Source: Takakia lepidozioides (Eukaryota > Streptophyta > Takakiopsida > Takakiales > Takakiaceae). Taken from it: DNA of 64,000 nucleotides. Positions 40,648 through 52,793 of this stretch are shown here, in pieces. Location: contig CM060734.1 in the NCBI GenBank assembly GCA_030704615.1, forward strand, positions 22,072,001 to 22,136,000, in the 5' to 3' direction. The notes under the pieces were generated by a model. It had not been told where the DNA came from, did no database searches, and worked only from the letters and a program-made list of their open reading frames with translations. Position 1 is the first letter of the stretch, and the number at the start of each line of letters is the position of its first letter. Both the position numbers and the translations under genes were made by a program.

Positions 40648-43600
40648 CTAACTCTCCTTTCTATTGTTTGATTTGTCTTTGGTGTGAATGGTGCTGCTGG
40701 TGCGCTTGCAATGACCTTTTCTTCTCCATTTGAGAAGGATCTGGTAGGAGAGCCCACTGAAGACCATGACCACACCCAACCACTGCTGAAGAGACAGAGA
40801 ATTTCCTTTCCAGATGGAAGATACAAGAATGCTGGCGAACTTGCGTGTGGTGGTTATGGTCGTATTTGTCAGCGCCCCAAACCGGCTGATGGTGAGAAAA
40901 ATGAAGTTTTGCCCAACGGCCCCACATAAACAGAAGAGGAAAATGTCAACTGCCGCCTCTGGATGTGCATGGCAAAACTGAAGGGCTGCCCACCCACCTC
41001 CACTTGGCCACCCAAACATGAAGAGAGTCATGTAAATGGAACCCCACAAGTTCATGCCCATCATGATGTGCCATGCATTAGTCTTTGGGTACCTGTCACC
41101 CACCGAACTGAATGAGCAAACTGACATATGAACAGTAACTGAAAAAAAAGATTCAAGGGACCATATCCAAGGGCGAACAAGTCTCTACGAAGGCTGTCAT
41201 TCCAACAAATTTGAGCTCAAGAGACTGTTGTTTGGAAACCTTCGAGAGACCTAATACATGAAGCAAGCCCTCCAACAATTGACGGTCAATCCTGAAGGAC
41301 CAGAAGGAGGAGAACGGGGAGAGATGTTGGATCAGAGCCCTTGATCCATTCCCTTTTTTCATTACAACGACAAACAGACAAAGAAAGAAAAGAAAGAGAG
41401 CCTACTTATGAGTGATGGAATCTTGAGTAGCATTAGTGAATCCGTCCAACGCTAGGTTTGCCATACACAATGTGTAACCAAGAGGTGCATTAGGACTGGC
41501 AAGTTTGTTCACAAGCTTTGCTTGGGTCTGCAGCCCCCCCACACAACCAGAACTAAGCCATCAGAAAGGGTGATTCAAAATTTCCACAGAATCTGGACAT
41601 AAGGAAAAACAAAAGTCTTGGTAGACCTCTCCAGGCTACTACCTCCTGTTCTTACATGAACACTCAAAAGTGCCCACCTATCACACCCACCGCGGTATGA
41701 GTGCTTCATATTGTTTGCCCAACCTGACAGCCCCTAGGTACCTACTTTACAAGACATGCCCACCCTTCATTCAGGGGAACCATTCAGCAAACGATACGAC
41801 ATAGGCAAGGAGCCAATCATAGGCAAGTGAGAAAGTACATAGCATCTCATTCTAGTAAACTAAATGCAACCCCATTTCATCCCAGAAAGGAGCTGTCCAG
41901 TTGCGGTAGGGCAATTACCATTTTAATACTTCATCACTTGTGAAAAATTGTGCAATGCTCATACTCAATCGAACCAAGGCAACGTATGCTAGACACTTTG
42001 GAAGTCAAGACTGATGCTTGCCTTGAAGAGAGCAAAAACAGAGACCCCACCAGCCACCAGAAAAGTGGATAGGTATTCCTTTATTGTATAGTGGACTCCA
42101 TACACAAGGGCTCCCATCAGCATTACTGTCATTCCCACCCACAGGAACTACATACAATCAGCACAGTTCCCGAATAACTCCAATGCTCAACAGCAAGCCA
42201 CTGATTGCCATGTCCGAAATTCACCATTGTTCTGCAGACAGATAGTAGCTATTTTAAACTAGAGAGTGAATCTTTCTTGCTCTTTCTCTTGCCCTCCCTC
42301 TGCTACAGAACTCTAGGCCTTTTTGGTCAAGTCACCAGTGTCCAAGCAAGCAATCCGCAGCACGGCTGCCTGGTCACTCTAGAGATACTGTCCGATGACA
42401 TGAGCTGTATGGCGTGTTGTCATGTGGGGTGACAATTGTGGCTGGCCATAATACTGAGATGCAGAGAGGCAGTACAGGTCGCCATCATGTCCTTGAGCCC
42501 TAAAAATGCTTGTTGCTTACACAAGATTCTGCGAAGTAAGAGGCAATACCTGGAATCATTTTGGAAGACTTAGCCAGCACCTGTTGATTTCCAGTTCAAT
42601 ATATGTCAAACTATGAACACCTGTAACCACTTGAACGTAGTATACCAGTCAAGTAGTTTAATTTTCAAGTGCAATTATACATTAACCCTCACAAGACCCT
42701 GTCCATCCTTTAGGTGCTTCTATAGAGACTTCAAGATTATTTCATTCCAAAGCTGACATGTTTTGTTGCCTCCGCATTAGGGTGGGACTCTAGATACAAT
42801 AATAATAATCAGTGAGCAACTCAAATACCTGAGCAGGATAGCTGATGTACTTCAGTGCTACAATGCCACATGCTGGCCCAATGGCATTTGAAATACTAGC
42901 ACTCCAATAGGCCGCTATTGGAGCCTGTGTACCTTTCTTATTAGGCCACAGCTGGAGCACTGCTCAAACGTAAAAAAACAGAGACACAGTTATGATCAGA
43001 GCAGCCCTTACTCTCCCCTCCCAGCAGTGGCAGTGGTCTGGGTGTTCTTAGTCCCATAAGCTCTTGGAGCTTCTCATATACATGATAAGTTTCTGTTTTT
43101 ATATTTCTCTTTACCGACTGAGTCCTAGAGGCCCTTTGACCTTGATGTCTGCTTGTGTGCGTCTCTCCTTTTTCTAGAGCAAGTAGAGTCTGATAAGTGT
43201 ATTTGTCTGAGACAATTTGCAGACTTGAATACTCAGTGTTGAGCCAAATAAATTCAACAAAAAATATGACAACAATGACACCCAAGGATAGAGGTCTAAC
43301 TTCAGAGTCAAAAGGTGCTGTCATTTCCACTGGGGTGGGCAAGGAAGCTTACTGATAAAAGACCAAATGAAGCAGACAGTGCTTTGAGCCAGGTTGAGAA
43401 ATGCAAGATGTTCAAATCGGTGTTGATTTCCATAACGTTTTGTGGATCTGTGACAAAAACAGGCAAATAACAAGAAACCTTCAGAATGTGAGAAGTCCAA
43501 ATGTTGATTTCCATATCAGTTTGTGGATCCGGGGGAGAAACAGGCAAATAGTTTCTTGCGCATTTTCAAACACTCTGCTTCTTGTCCTCTCGCTCAGAAA

Positions 43601-44225
43601 TACCAATTTTAGATGTGTATCCGAGGTGCCTATCTGAGGCAAACTATTAACTGCAGACAGGAACGATCTCCAGGCGATGCTTTCGTATTGGCGTCGGTAA
43701 GAAATCATTCTTCCTTATGCTGCCATTAAAGTTCGTCACTTAATAGAATTATTCAAAGTTCCAAGGCCGGGTCTGGAGAATAACCAACCACTGGCTAGCT
43801 CAAGCAGATAGCATCACTGAGAAGGCTCAACCATAAATTGCAATATATATTTGCAGTATGTACACGAAGCGAGATGTACTCTGTTCCATGTGGACGTTAG
43901 CCATGATAAACATTCAGGGATAGTCCCATAGAGACACTATTTTTCCTGGTTCCAATCGTGGCAATTCACATCAGAAGAATGGAAAACCGAGAAGCGAAAT
44001 CATGGAAGTGCTGGTGCCTACACTCGACAATCCGTTCAGATGGTATTCGTGCGGATCTAAGGAGCTGGCATCGACATCAGATTGAGACGTTTGCAGAAGG
44101 GGGGAGAGAGAAGAAGGCAATTGTACTCACACATTTTCTTGGAGGACCCCCTGTGTGATATATGCAGCATAGATGGCCACCACACAGAAACAGAACATGA
44201 ACGCCCGACCACCCTTGCTTTCCAT
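40648..44225 (-). CDS. UTR1: UTR1-like nucleotide-sugar transporter, seven exons
   Basis: Exons (minus strand): 44,225-44,131; 43,447-43,353; 42,959-42,829; 42,580-42,550; 42,125-42,022; 41,527-41,406; 41,092-40,648. Together 1,023 bp, 340 residues, uninterrupted and phase-consistent, close to the length of plant UTR1. Landmarks: AAYITQGVLQENVSTKRYG, RFEHLAFLNLAQS, YWSASISNAIGPA, VLAKSSKMIPVMLMG, NAPLGYTLC, DGFTNATQDSI and CGAVGQNFIFLTISRFGAL, ending in the TTRK-containing loop and a basic tail. The family (SLC35B1/UTR type) is a multi-pass carrier in ER or Golgi membranes, linked in plants to UDP-galactose/UDP-glucose transport. Intron 5 has a GC donor (AAG|GCAAGC), the rest are GT-AG. The C-terminus NNRKES lacks the usual dilysine signal. 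Confidence 0.93.
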
Positions 44226-45151
44226 CGTTAAACCCCGACACAACCTCAAGTTCTGACGTTCACAGAAAGCACGATAGAAGGCTCATCTCCTGGTTTTGCA
44301 GCTTACATCTCATCAGCAACAAAGACCTTCGAGTGGCATGACAATATCTTCCCAACCTCTTCTTAAAAGTTGTTCTCTGTGCTATCACAAAGATCTCCCA
44401 CCTCTGCCGATATGGCTGCAGGCCGGCACTGGATGTGGGTTCTGTGCATCCTGTATTACAGGCTCATTTGAATGATGAATTAGTGTTGATGAAGCTCAGT
44501 TCAGGACCCCCTTGGTGACTGGATGTGGGTTCTGTGTTATACTGGAGAAAGAGAATGAATCACTTTATGAGGGAGAAAGTAGAGAGAGGCCGTTGTGACC
44601 GGGGGTATTAAGAGAATGAATCACTTTATGAGAGAAGTAGAGAGAGAGGCCATTGTGACAAAGGGTATTTTTGTTTGAGCATAAGACACTCTATGAGATC
44701 ACTACAGTGTGTTCAAAGTACTCAGTGCCACCCACCTGACTGGGTTTATCTACAGAGTCCAACTTTCGGTTTCTTCAATGCATCCTTCTTCCTCAGGTTG
44801 TAGAGGCACAGACTGCTGTGCAATGGAGGCTGCTCTCCGCCTTCAAACTGCACCGATCTTGCACTCTTCCTCCGCTCCCTTTCTCTCCTCTCCATCTCTC
44901 GTCTTCCTGCGCTGCTACGCTGAACACAGGACGGGAGGAGGGAGGGCCAATGGCGCCGTGACAGCGCAGCATGCCACGCAAATGCCCCCTTCGCATTGGT
45001 CCCTTGTCTCCCTCGTATTTCACGTAATTTCTTTTCTTTTCCCGCTTCGACGACAAACAGGTTTATCTTCCATCCCGACGCATAAATAAATCGTTCGTCG
45101 GACTTTGTTAGGTTCACAGAAAAAAACAATTGTTTCCGGTTGTGCTAGACT
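44226..45151. other. Upstream region of the UTR1-like gene
   Basis: No gene is supported. A ~60-bp near-repeat (GAGAATGAATCACTTTATGAG at about 44,552 and 44,612) is present. The promoter of the minus-strand UTR1-like gene should lie in its first few hundred bases. Confidence 0.45.
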
Positions 45152-45331
45152 ATGGATGAAATTCATCCGTGAGAACCTTTTGAGATTCGGGCTGCCCCTT
45201 CTCACCCATCTACCTACTAGAGAACGGGCTGCGTTGGCCGACTCTGCCCTGTGCGCGGCCATAGGGCTCGCCCGTATGGATGAAATTCATCCGTAGGAAC
45301 CTTTTGAGATTCGGGCTGCCCCTTCTCACCC
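45152..45331. repeat. 56-bp direct repeat, two copies
   Basis: ATGGATGAAATTCATCCGT followed by GAGATTCGGGCTGCCCCTTC occurs at 45,152-45,207 and 45,276-45,331. The surrounding sequence also repeats CCGATTCTGCC/GGCCGACTCTGCCC phrases to about 45,740; probably a decayed element. Confidence 0.85.
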
Positions 45332-46480
45332 TGACGGTCTCGCCCAAAGGCCGCTTATGGGTGACAATGTGGACCTGGTGGTTGCTCTGGGCGTCCTCTG
45401 TGCGTAATCGGCCATCCCTGCCGATTCTGCCTGCCGAATTGGCAGTACACCCTGGGTGGCCGATTCGGCCTTAGAGTTAGGCTCAGAAAGTGGCAGAATA
45501 CGCCACACCTGCTTTTAACTTTCACAGCAGCCGTCTGTTTCAAGGGGCTCACCCACTTTGATCAAAAGGCGACCCCATGGAAAAGAAGACACACAACCCC
45601 TCATACGCAGGGTTTATAGGCAATCGATATGGGATAATGGAACCTCAATCATATTGCACCAGGTGGCGACGAGAATACGCCACAACCTGCTTTTAACGCC
45701 AGTGAACAGGCCGCGTTGGCCGACTCTGCCCAGTCCACAACCCGCCCCATAACCCTTTGAGGCTCGCTCTGTTTATATCCTCTCCGGGGCTCTGAACCTG
45801 GGAGGCCGTACGGGGCGGAACCCGCATTCACCCGTAGTTTGGTTGGGTCTCAGACTGCGGACTAGGGTGGGAGAGGAGCCCCTGCTACCGGATATAGCAG
45901 GAGCCAGGACCTACCGAGCCGCCGGCGAGGTGTCATGGCGACCTGCTATATCCGATAGCAAGGGCTCCTCTCGAGCGCTACTGGATATAACCGGTTTTTA
46001 GGGCAGCGAGCCAGTCAGTTTACCCTTTTATGTACCTACCACCACCGGATATAGCAGGGAGCCAGGACCTACCGAGCCGTGTAGGTAGTTAAAATGTAGT
46101 AGGTCGTAGAATACCATATATAGCATCCCTCCTCAAATCCAATAGAAACACGCCACATCAGCAAGTCTGCTCTAAATATCGGTTATGGACTAGCCCTGCA
46201 ACTCAGGGAAAAACGCGAGCATTCTGGCAGCCGGCACATGATATCCGGATTTATTCTCATGTCATTTTTATTTTATTTAATTTAATAAAAGGGAAACACC
46301 TGGGAGCAACAGCTCACAAATCAGGCCCCTTAATAGTGAGAGGAGAAAATAACCTATTTCATTTATGCGCCATGGAGACGAACGAGTGGGACACAGCCCA
46401 CGGAAGGGGGAGAAGACAATACCACACCCGTCAAGTAGCAAGATTTCACCCCAGAATCATCTGGGTGGCACTCAGTGCAC
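45332..46480. repeat. Non-coding repeats with a 31-bp-arm hairpin
   Basis: Arms at 45,871-45,901 and 45,942-45,972 are near-perfect inverted copies (GAGAGGAGCCCCTGCTACCG versus its complement), 40 bp apart. A third copy of the motif GGATATAGCAGG with GAGCCAGGACCTACCGAGCC lies at 46,046-46,079. No gene is seen. Confidence 0.8.
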
Positions 46481-47354
46481 TTAACCCTTAAGTGCCCAAG
46501 CTCATTTTCACCCTTTGGTGGAAAAACTTGACCCTGGCCCACAAAAACTTTTTTATCTTGAGATTTTCTGTGTCCATGTAAAACTGACTGTTAGAATTAC
46601 TTCCCACCCCACCTCCTGCCACAAAAAGTTTCATTAAAATCGAACAGCCAGATGTGCAGATTATAAAGTGTAGAGTGGAGATAAAAACAACTCTCCTCTA
46701 AGAAATAGGTGCCAAAAAAAGCAGTTTTTTAGCCAATACCCGGGCAGTTTTTAAAAAAAAAATTACAGTCTCAAGAATGTTGTTCTAGACCTGATAACAC
46801 ACATCCTAAGAAGTTTTCAATTTTTTCTGAAATGTTCTCAAGTGAGCTCCTTTGTAGTGACAAAGGCGGGGGGGGGGGGGGGTCAAATTATACCATTTTC
46901 TTTGGGCAGACCAAAATCTCTCTTCCAAATATTCTACAAAAAATTTCAGCCATTCAATTCCTAATCCCTCCGGTTGAAGTGTCAAGGGCATCCATGTGAG
47001 GTCCCCAAATGTTTTTGAGACCAATCAGTAACTGTCATCGCATCTTTAGGTTCCCTGCCCAAGACTTCAAATGGCACACCTATGCTATAGCCTGCAGGCC
47101 TAGGATACTTGGAACCATAGCCCACAAGGGTAGAGGGTTTGGGAGCTCCTCTCGCTACCCGGCCCCTACTTTCTTAGGGGCCCACTCCACCCTCAACCCT
47201 ATGAAACCCATGCCCCAGGTTCGGCCCACCCCTCATAATGAGGGGTTTTGGACTTTGCCACCCCACATATGTATGGCCTACCCCTAACCGGAAATACATC
47301 CCGGATTTTTTACTTTACCGGGATGTTTCCAAACAGTTTTGAATGTCAAACTGT

Positions 47355-47525
47355 AGGAACCCCTGAATTTGTCCAAGTCCCTTATGTACTTGTGTGCTTG
47401 AAGCCCCTTGAATTTGTTCTAAGTCCTTTGTGTGTCTGAAGCTCATTGAATCAGTTTACAAGTCCTTTGTGTGCTTGGAGCTCCTTGCATTGTTCTAAGT
47501 TCTTTGTGTGTTTTCAAGCCTGTGT
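47355..47525. repeat. ~50-bp tandem repeats within the TTAA element
   Basis: Phrases TTGAATTTGTTCTAAGTCC and TTTGTGTGCTTGGAGCTCC recur four times with divergence. Confidence 0.7.
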
Positions 47526-48429
47526 GATACATCTTGAAATTGTCTAAGTCATGCAAAGCTGCGAAGGGAAGTATACATCAATTCAAGGAGTTCTTGAATT
47601 TGTTCATGATACATACATATGAACACTAGTTCAGCCAGGTGCTGAACTTAGTGATACATGTTTTTTGCAACCAGTCCTACACATCCCCCTACCATAACCC
47701 AGACTCGAGTGGGGATTGAACCCACACAAAAACTGCCTATCGCAGCCGACCCCCCCCCGCCCCCTACCATCCCACAGCCCCCCTCTCCCCCTCCCTCGAT
47801 GGGGTTGATCTTCACACTGGGATTGAACCATGCAGAACCTGTACACAAGCAGAAAAGAAAGCTTGGCATTAGCACCCAAAAAAATGCCATGGAAGCATCA
47901 TGCAAACCACAAGGTCAGTTTGCTGGAAACCCAAGGAAACCAGACAACATCAAGTACCTTAGCAAACAAGATGTAAACCTTATGAAAAGATAAGTGCAAT
48001 CTGAATGAGCAAAGCACATGAAATACAAGGTCAGTTAGGGCTTTGATTTTAGTTTTTTTCGGGCTGTTTCATTGCTGGAGGCAGGAGGTTCATGATGGGG
48101 CTGCAAACACCTCATTACTAAGCAAAGGCGGCCCAGTAGGGCATCACCATGAATGCACAGCCTGCAGCCCGCCCTGCCAGCCCCAAGTGGAAGCACGAGC
48201 ACAAAATACACATGGCGAATGAAGCACCAGAGCGAATAAGGAAACTCTAGGAACCAAAATAGATAAAACATAGACCAAAATAGGTGAAACATGATCGCCA
48301 CAAAGGAAAAGAAGAAGGTTGGCTAGGTTTAGTGGCTCCCAATAAACACAACATACAGTGCAGGCTGGAGACAGGGCTGGAGCCACCCATAAATCGATGG
48401 CCAAATGAAATGAGCAGGCCACTTAGGCT

Positions 48430-49060
48430 CTCAGGAAGAAGTCTCACCAAGGTTGAATCGCACCATGCTTGAATCGCACGTCAGAAATGTTACCAAGAAA
48501 TCGATAAAACTCCATTTGCAGACAGGCCAACGTGCCAAGAACCATGACACGAAATCGATGCGTGCTTGAAATGTCACCCCAAATCGACTGAACCCTCAAG
48601 CTGGACAAATGCCATCGTGCCAGCAACCATGCAAAGGACACAAAATGCCAAATGACCAAAAATCGCATGAAGTAACCATGGATCCAACCATCGATGGCCA
48701 ACATTGATGAGCAGGTCAGGCATGTTACCTAATAATCGATAGAACTTCAGCCCGCAAAAAGACCAACGTGCCAGGAACCATGACAACGTGAATGGAAATT
48801 CGCAGGTCAGTTTAGTTCCACAATCGTGAATGTCACCCCAAATCGAGAGAACCCTCAGGCTGGACAAAGGCAAACATGCCAGACACCATGGAAACCTGGG
48901 CCACCCACAAAATCACGCCATAGGTGCTTCTCTCATGCTCGAGCAAAATCGATGGCCAAAAAACCGTGATGAAGTAACCATGATCCCACAAATTGATGGG
49001 CAATGAAATGAGCAGGTCAGTTAGGGTTTTCAGGAAAGAATGTCACCCCAAACTAACAGA
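48430..49060. repeat. ~240-bp diverged tandem repeats within the TTAA element
   Basis: Copies starting near 48,440 and 48,690, with a partial third near 49,010, share ATGTTACC, ATCGATARAACT, CAACGTGCCAGGAACCATGA, GTCACCCCAAATCGA and ACCCTCAGGCTGGACAAA. Confidence 0.75.
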
Positions 49061-49762
49061 ACAGAACGCCAAACAAACGCATTGGGTGATTCTCTCATGC
49101 ATCGTGCCACAAACATCCATACACCCCAAATGAAAGATTCCAAGCACTGTGCGCGAAAATGAATGCCACCGGCTGCATCGCCGCCATGCAATCCTCATGG
49201 GTGGGCTCCATTAGCACCAACACCCTACAAATTCAATACACACCCTGCAAACAGCTGGGCCCGCGCATGGGAGAGACCTCTCGAGCCTTGAGCTTGCCGC
49301 CCTCGCCGCAAAGCTCCATCCAGTCCGCCAGCCACGGGCCCGAGGCGATGGCCGAAGCTGCCATCGTCGTCGATTCCAGGTTAGGGAATAGGCCTGGAAA
49401 TTCCAGACCTGCGTCTGCCGCCCTGCCCTTGCCGGGCATTCAAGGGGTTTGGGGAAGTGTGCCGCCCCATATTTTCTGGGGTATATTTCTTTCACCCTAA
49501 CTTGACCCAGGTTGCCATGTCAGCAACTTGGGCAGGTTTGGGGGCCAAAATGGCCTCAAAAAGCTGAGTTGGCCCCCTTCCCATTGGTCCAGACCCGTAC
49601 CCCTTCAAGCATTAACCAATTGGCCAATGCCGTATGAAGGGGGACCGATTTTCTATCGATTGAGCCCAAAAAAGGCCCAATCAGCCTTAACCACAAGAAG
49701 TTATGGTTGGTTAATCAAACCCAAGCGACCCAAAATGGGTCGCTTGGGCACTTAAGGGTTAA

Positions 49763-50208
49763 CCAACTGAGCTACTGACTGTTGGTGTCATTTGTCATTT
49801 CATGCTCCTTGGCCAACTAGGGCTTCGCGTTGCTTCGCACTACGTTCAATTTGCACAAGAAGGGCGGGGTCATCCGCAGGCTGTTACATACACACATCCC
49901 GTGTTTCATTATTTCGCGCAAGAAGAATGACGGAGTGTTGCCGAAGCTATCATTGTTTGATGCAGATTAAATATTCTTTTGTTTGAACTATAGGACATAT
50001 TTACTACCATAGATGCCCAATGATGTGTTCAATGTGACTTTTATGACAAAATTCCAGTGACGACAAAGTCCGAACTGGTTTTAGCAAAGGGGGAGAATGG
50101 GCTCTCTTTCTCTATGCTCTCTTTCTCTCCTCGTAGTTCGTTTAGGCGCCAATTTCCGAGCTATATATGTCAAATCCGCGCACTTGCATCATATGCGCTG
50201 CAGGTGTG
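49763..50208. other. Non-coding stretch before the kinesin fragment
   Basis: Nothing supported as coding. It may include introns of the KCBP-like sequence. Confidence 0.4.
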
Positions 50209-51553
50209 TGGAATGGAGGGTTTGGGGATGTGCGAGCAAATGATGCTGAAAGATGTGAAGGCGGACAGGGCCAGGAACAAGTTTTTGAAGACACTAAGGT
50301 AGGCTCTTTGAGATATTTAGGGTGCTGACATCCACTACAGCATTTGGTTTGGGGTGAAATCCTGTACATGTGAGTAACTATCACGGCTGATGATGGGTTG
50401 CACCAGTCGGCAATTGATGGGTTCAATGTTTGCATATTTGCATATGGGCAAACCGGATCGGGCAAAGCCTTCACAATCTATGGGACAGACAGTGATCCGG
50501 GGCTCACACCCCGGGCTATTCGGGGAGCTTTTCAACTGCGTGAAGCGAGATTCCAACAAATATTCATTTGCTTTGAATGTAAGGCTCTATGGTTTGTTCT
50601 GATATTGCGGGTTGATAGGTTTCTTCTTGGGTCCGTTGCCCTTGCTGTATATCGTTGTTTGTCCGGACTGAACTCTCCTTCGACTGCATCAGGAAGTCCA
50701 GTGCAGCCAAAAATGAACAGACAGATGATTATTGTAATGAGCAATACACTTGTGTTCACTGTAATTTCTGATATTTTGGTGAAGAAAGAGACCTGAAGAA
50801 CTTCTGATCAGTTTTTACGTCATAACGTACCATTTCATTTCACGCAAACTTGAGATCAAGAAGGACACTAGGTGCTCTTTCCTTGGCAAGTACCAGAAAA
50901 GTTGCCTTTGCTGCCTCTGCACTACAGTTTGGTGTCATTATGTGCAGTGCCTTGGGGAATGGTGTTCTTGGGGCTTTTTGTCGTCTGGCTGAAAAGGAGA
51001 GAGGGGTTGAATTGCTTGAGCTGTTTGGGCAAAGGGCAGGTGCTTAGGGATTAATGGCTGTGTATCTGTTGAAGGCCTTAGTTGGTGTCAGATGGCAGCA
51101 AAAGTTCAGACTTGTATGTATTTTTTCAATGTTATTGATGTTGAGAACTCTCCTCTGCATTTTATGACTACTGAGTGACTGGATATAGTTCTCTTACACA
51201 ATGTTAAAGAGATCTGAAGGATTATACTGTATCTCTTAGGTGACATACTGGGTTCTGTGCCTGATTTGTAGGTAGATTTTCAAATGGGGCAGAGATCAAA
51301 ACAGGTGAAGGGCTTAAAGTTCTCTTGCATCTTACTTGCAATTTGGACATGGCAGGGCATGGTGGTGGTGGAGAATGCAACTGTGCTGCCGGTTGCATCA
51401 CTGGAAGAGCTGGAAGCCATTTTATTCAAGGGCCTGTAGAAGCGGCATACCTGTGGCACTCAAATGAATGAAGAGAGTTCACGGTCACACCTCATATTGT
51501 CAATTATTGTTGAGAGCACCAACCTGCAGGATCAAGTCCTTGTGAAGGGCAAG
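50209..51553 (+). pseudogene. KCBP-type kinesin-14 motor fragment, intron-containing, decayed
   Basis: Exons recognisable from motor motifs: 50,209-50,298 (GQEQVFEDTK, donor GTAGGC); about 50,406-50,578 ([20 protein letters not shown], donor GTAAGG); about 50,844-50,871 (KLEIKKDT); 51,356-51,553 (MVVVENATVLPV, GTQMNEESSRSHLILSII). KCBP is a minus-end microtubule motor regulated by calmodulin. The P-loop Thr is Ala (GSGKA), a one-base shift lies in the second exon near 50,520, and TAG at 51,437-51,439 interrupts the fourth. The MyTH4/FERM and calmodulin-binding parts are absent. Retained introns mean this is not an mRNA copy. Confidence 0.8.
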
Positions 51554-52274
51554 GTCTGTTTCCACAGATGTCTGGTCTGTTTTGGTTGCTTAAATGAACA
51601 ACCTGCTGTATTTGAAATTTTCCTATGGTTGAAGATGGAGATGGACAGAGGTGTGAGGCTGTGTGAAACTTGTGCTGGTAAGGGCCAGCATTGGCAAACG
51701 CTTGAGAGTAAACACGTGACTCCACTTCGACACTTTTCCACTATGGTAGTGAGAGAGGGGTGAAGAAAGGTTGGGTGTTCAGTCTAGACAGAACATCCAG
51801 AAAGCTCCCAAGATGATGAATGATGGCTTCCCAATGGACCCTTGAGCCACGCAGGCCTCAGAGAAGGTTGGTACCAGTTCCTATTGCAAAAAAGTTTCTC
51901 TCACTGGGTTCACTTGTTCCCATGCTTCTATCATGTACCGCAGTTGGGAAGTAAGGGTGAAGTAGTGGGCGTGGATTCTAAAAATAAGTTTGTGGTGGTG
52001 ACTGCGGCCATTTGATTGTCCTCAGCCCTGAGATAGACCCCAAGGTAATTCAAATGGTCAGATATGCTGTTGCCTGTGACAGATCTGCAAATATTTTTCA
52101 TATTTCTCACCAGGGCAGGTCTCCCCCAGTGAAGAGCCTTAATTCCACCTTGAGATTCCTGTGTGTTTTCCGTTGATCATAGCCACTTCCGTGAATGAAA
52201 GAGAGACAGGCTGCTTTGCAAGCAGTTGATGTATATTTGAAGTAAACACTGCAAAATTGTCTTTCAGTGTGCAG
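51554..52274. other. Non-coding stretch between kinesin and lipase fragments
   Basis: Nothing coding could be assigned; expected further motor exons or lipase exons were not found. Confidence 0.4.
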
Positions 52275-52793
52275 AATTGGGTGGAGGACTTGCGTTTTAA
52301 GCAGCTTGATCTTAACTATGCAGGTATCACTGATGCTATGGTAGGCATTGTGCTACCTTCTCTCCTGCTTCCCAGATCTATGTGAACAGACATAGATGCC
52401 CAATTTACCTTTGTTAATTTCTACATAGACTGGCTCATGTCATGATATTTGGTAAGAAAAATCCATCCTGTTAATAGAATGATCGCAATCTGAATGGCTG
52501 TCTTATGGTAGACTGGAGTCTGAAGTTGCCTAAAGAAAGGTGGTATGTGAATGTTATCTAGCTTTTCTAATCCATTAGCAAAGTTTGAATCTTAGAAACA
52601 GAGTTGTAGCTCATGTTTGCCTTCATGTCAGGTACATTCAGGGTTCTATATGGCATATCACAATACCACATTGCGCGGACGCATAGTTACCTCTGTTCAA
52701 GCTATACAACAGGAAACGGTGGGCCTCAGAATTATGGTTACAGGACACTCAATGGGAGGGGCCATGGCATCCTTTTGCGCACTCGATTTTGCT
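52275..52793 (+). pseudogene. Class-3 lipase fragment, two exons
   Basis: Exon 52,275-52,340 encodes NWVEDLRFKQLDLNYAGITD. After a GT-AG intron, exon 52,632-52,793 encodes VHSGFYMAYHNTTLRGRI and MVTGHSMGGAMASFCALDFA, with the nucleophile Ser in GHSMGG, and ends at a GTACGT donor. Both exons are open and in phase. The catalytic Asp and His exons, and the N-terminus, are not found, so it cannot make a complete enzyme. Class-3 lipases hydrolyse acylglycerols. Confidence 0.8.

Larger units (their letters stand above)
46481..49762. mobile_element. 3.3-kb TTAA element with terminal inverted repeats (piggyBac-like signature)
   Basis: The left end reads TTAACCCTTAAGTGCCCAAG, and the exact reverse complement closes the element at 49,743-49,762. 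Removing TTAA as the target duplication leaves 17-bp perfect terminal repeats beginning CCCTTAAG. TTAA duplication and CCC-starting repeats are the signature of piggyBac-type elements. No transposase frame is seen inside, so it is non-autonomous or decayed. It carries two internal tandem-repeat zones and two B-box-like sequences. Confidence 0.75.

Noticed and set aside
42941-43342. 133-codon minus-strand frame inside the UTR1-like gene
   Set aside because: Most of it is intron 2; only the short segment 42,941-42,959 overlaps exon 3.
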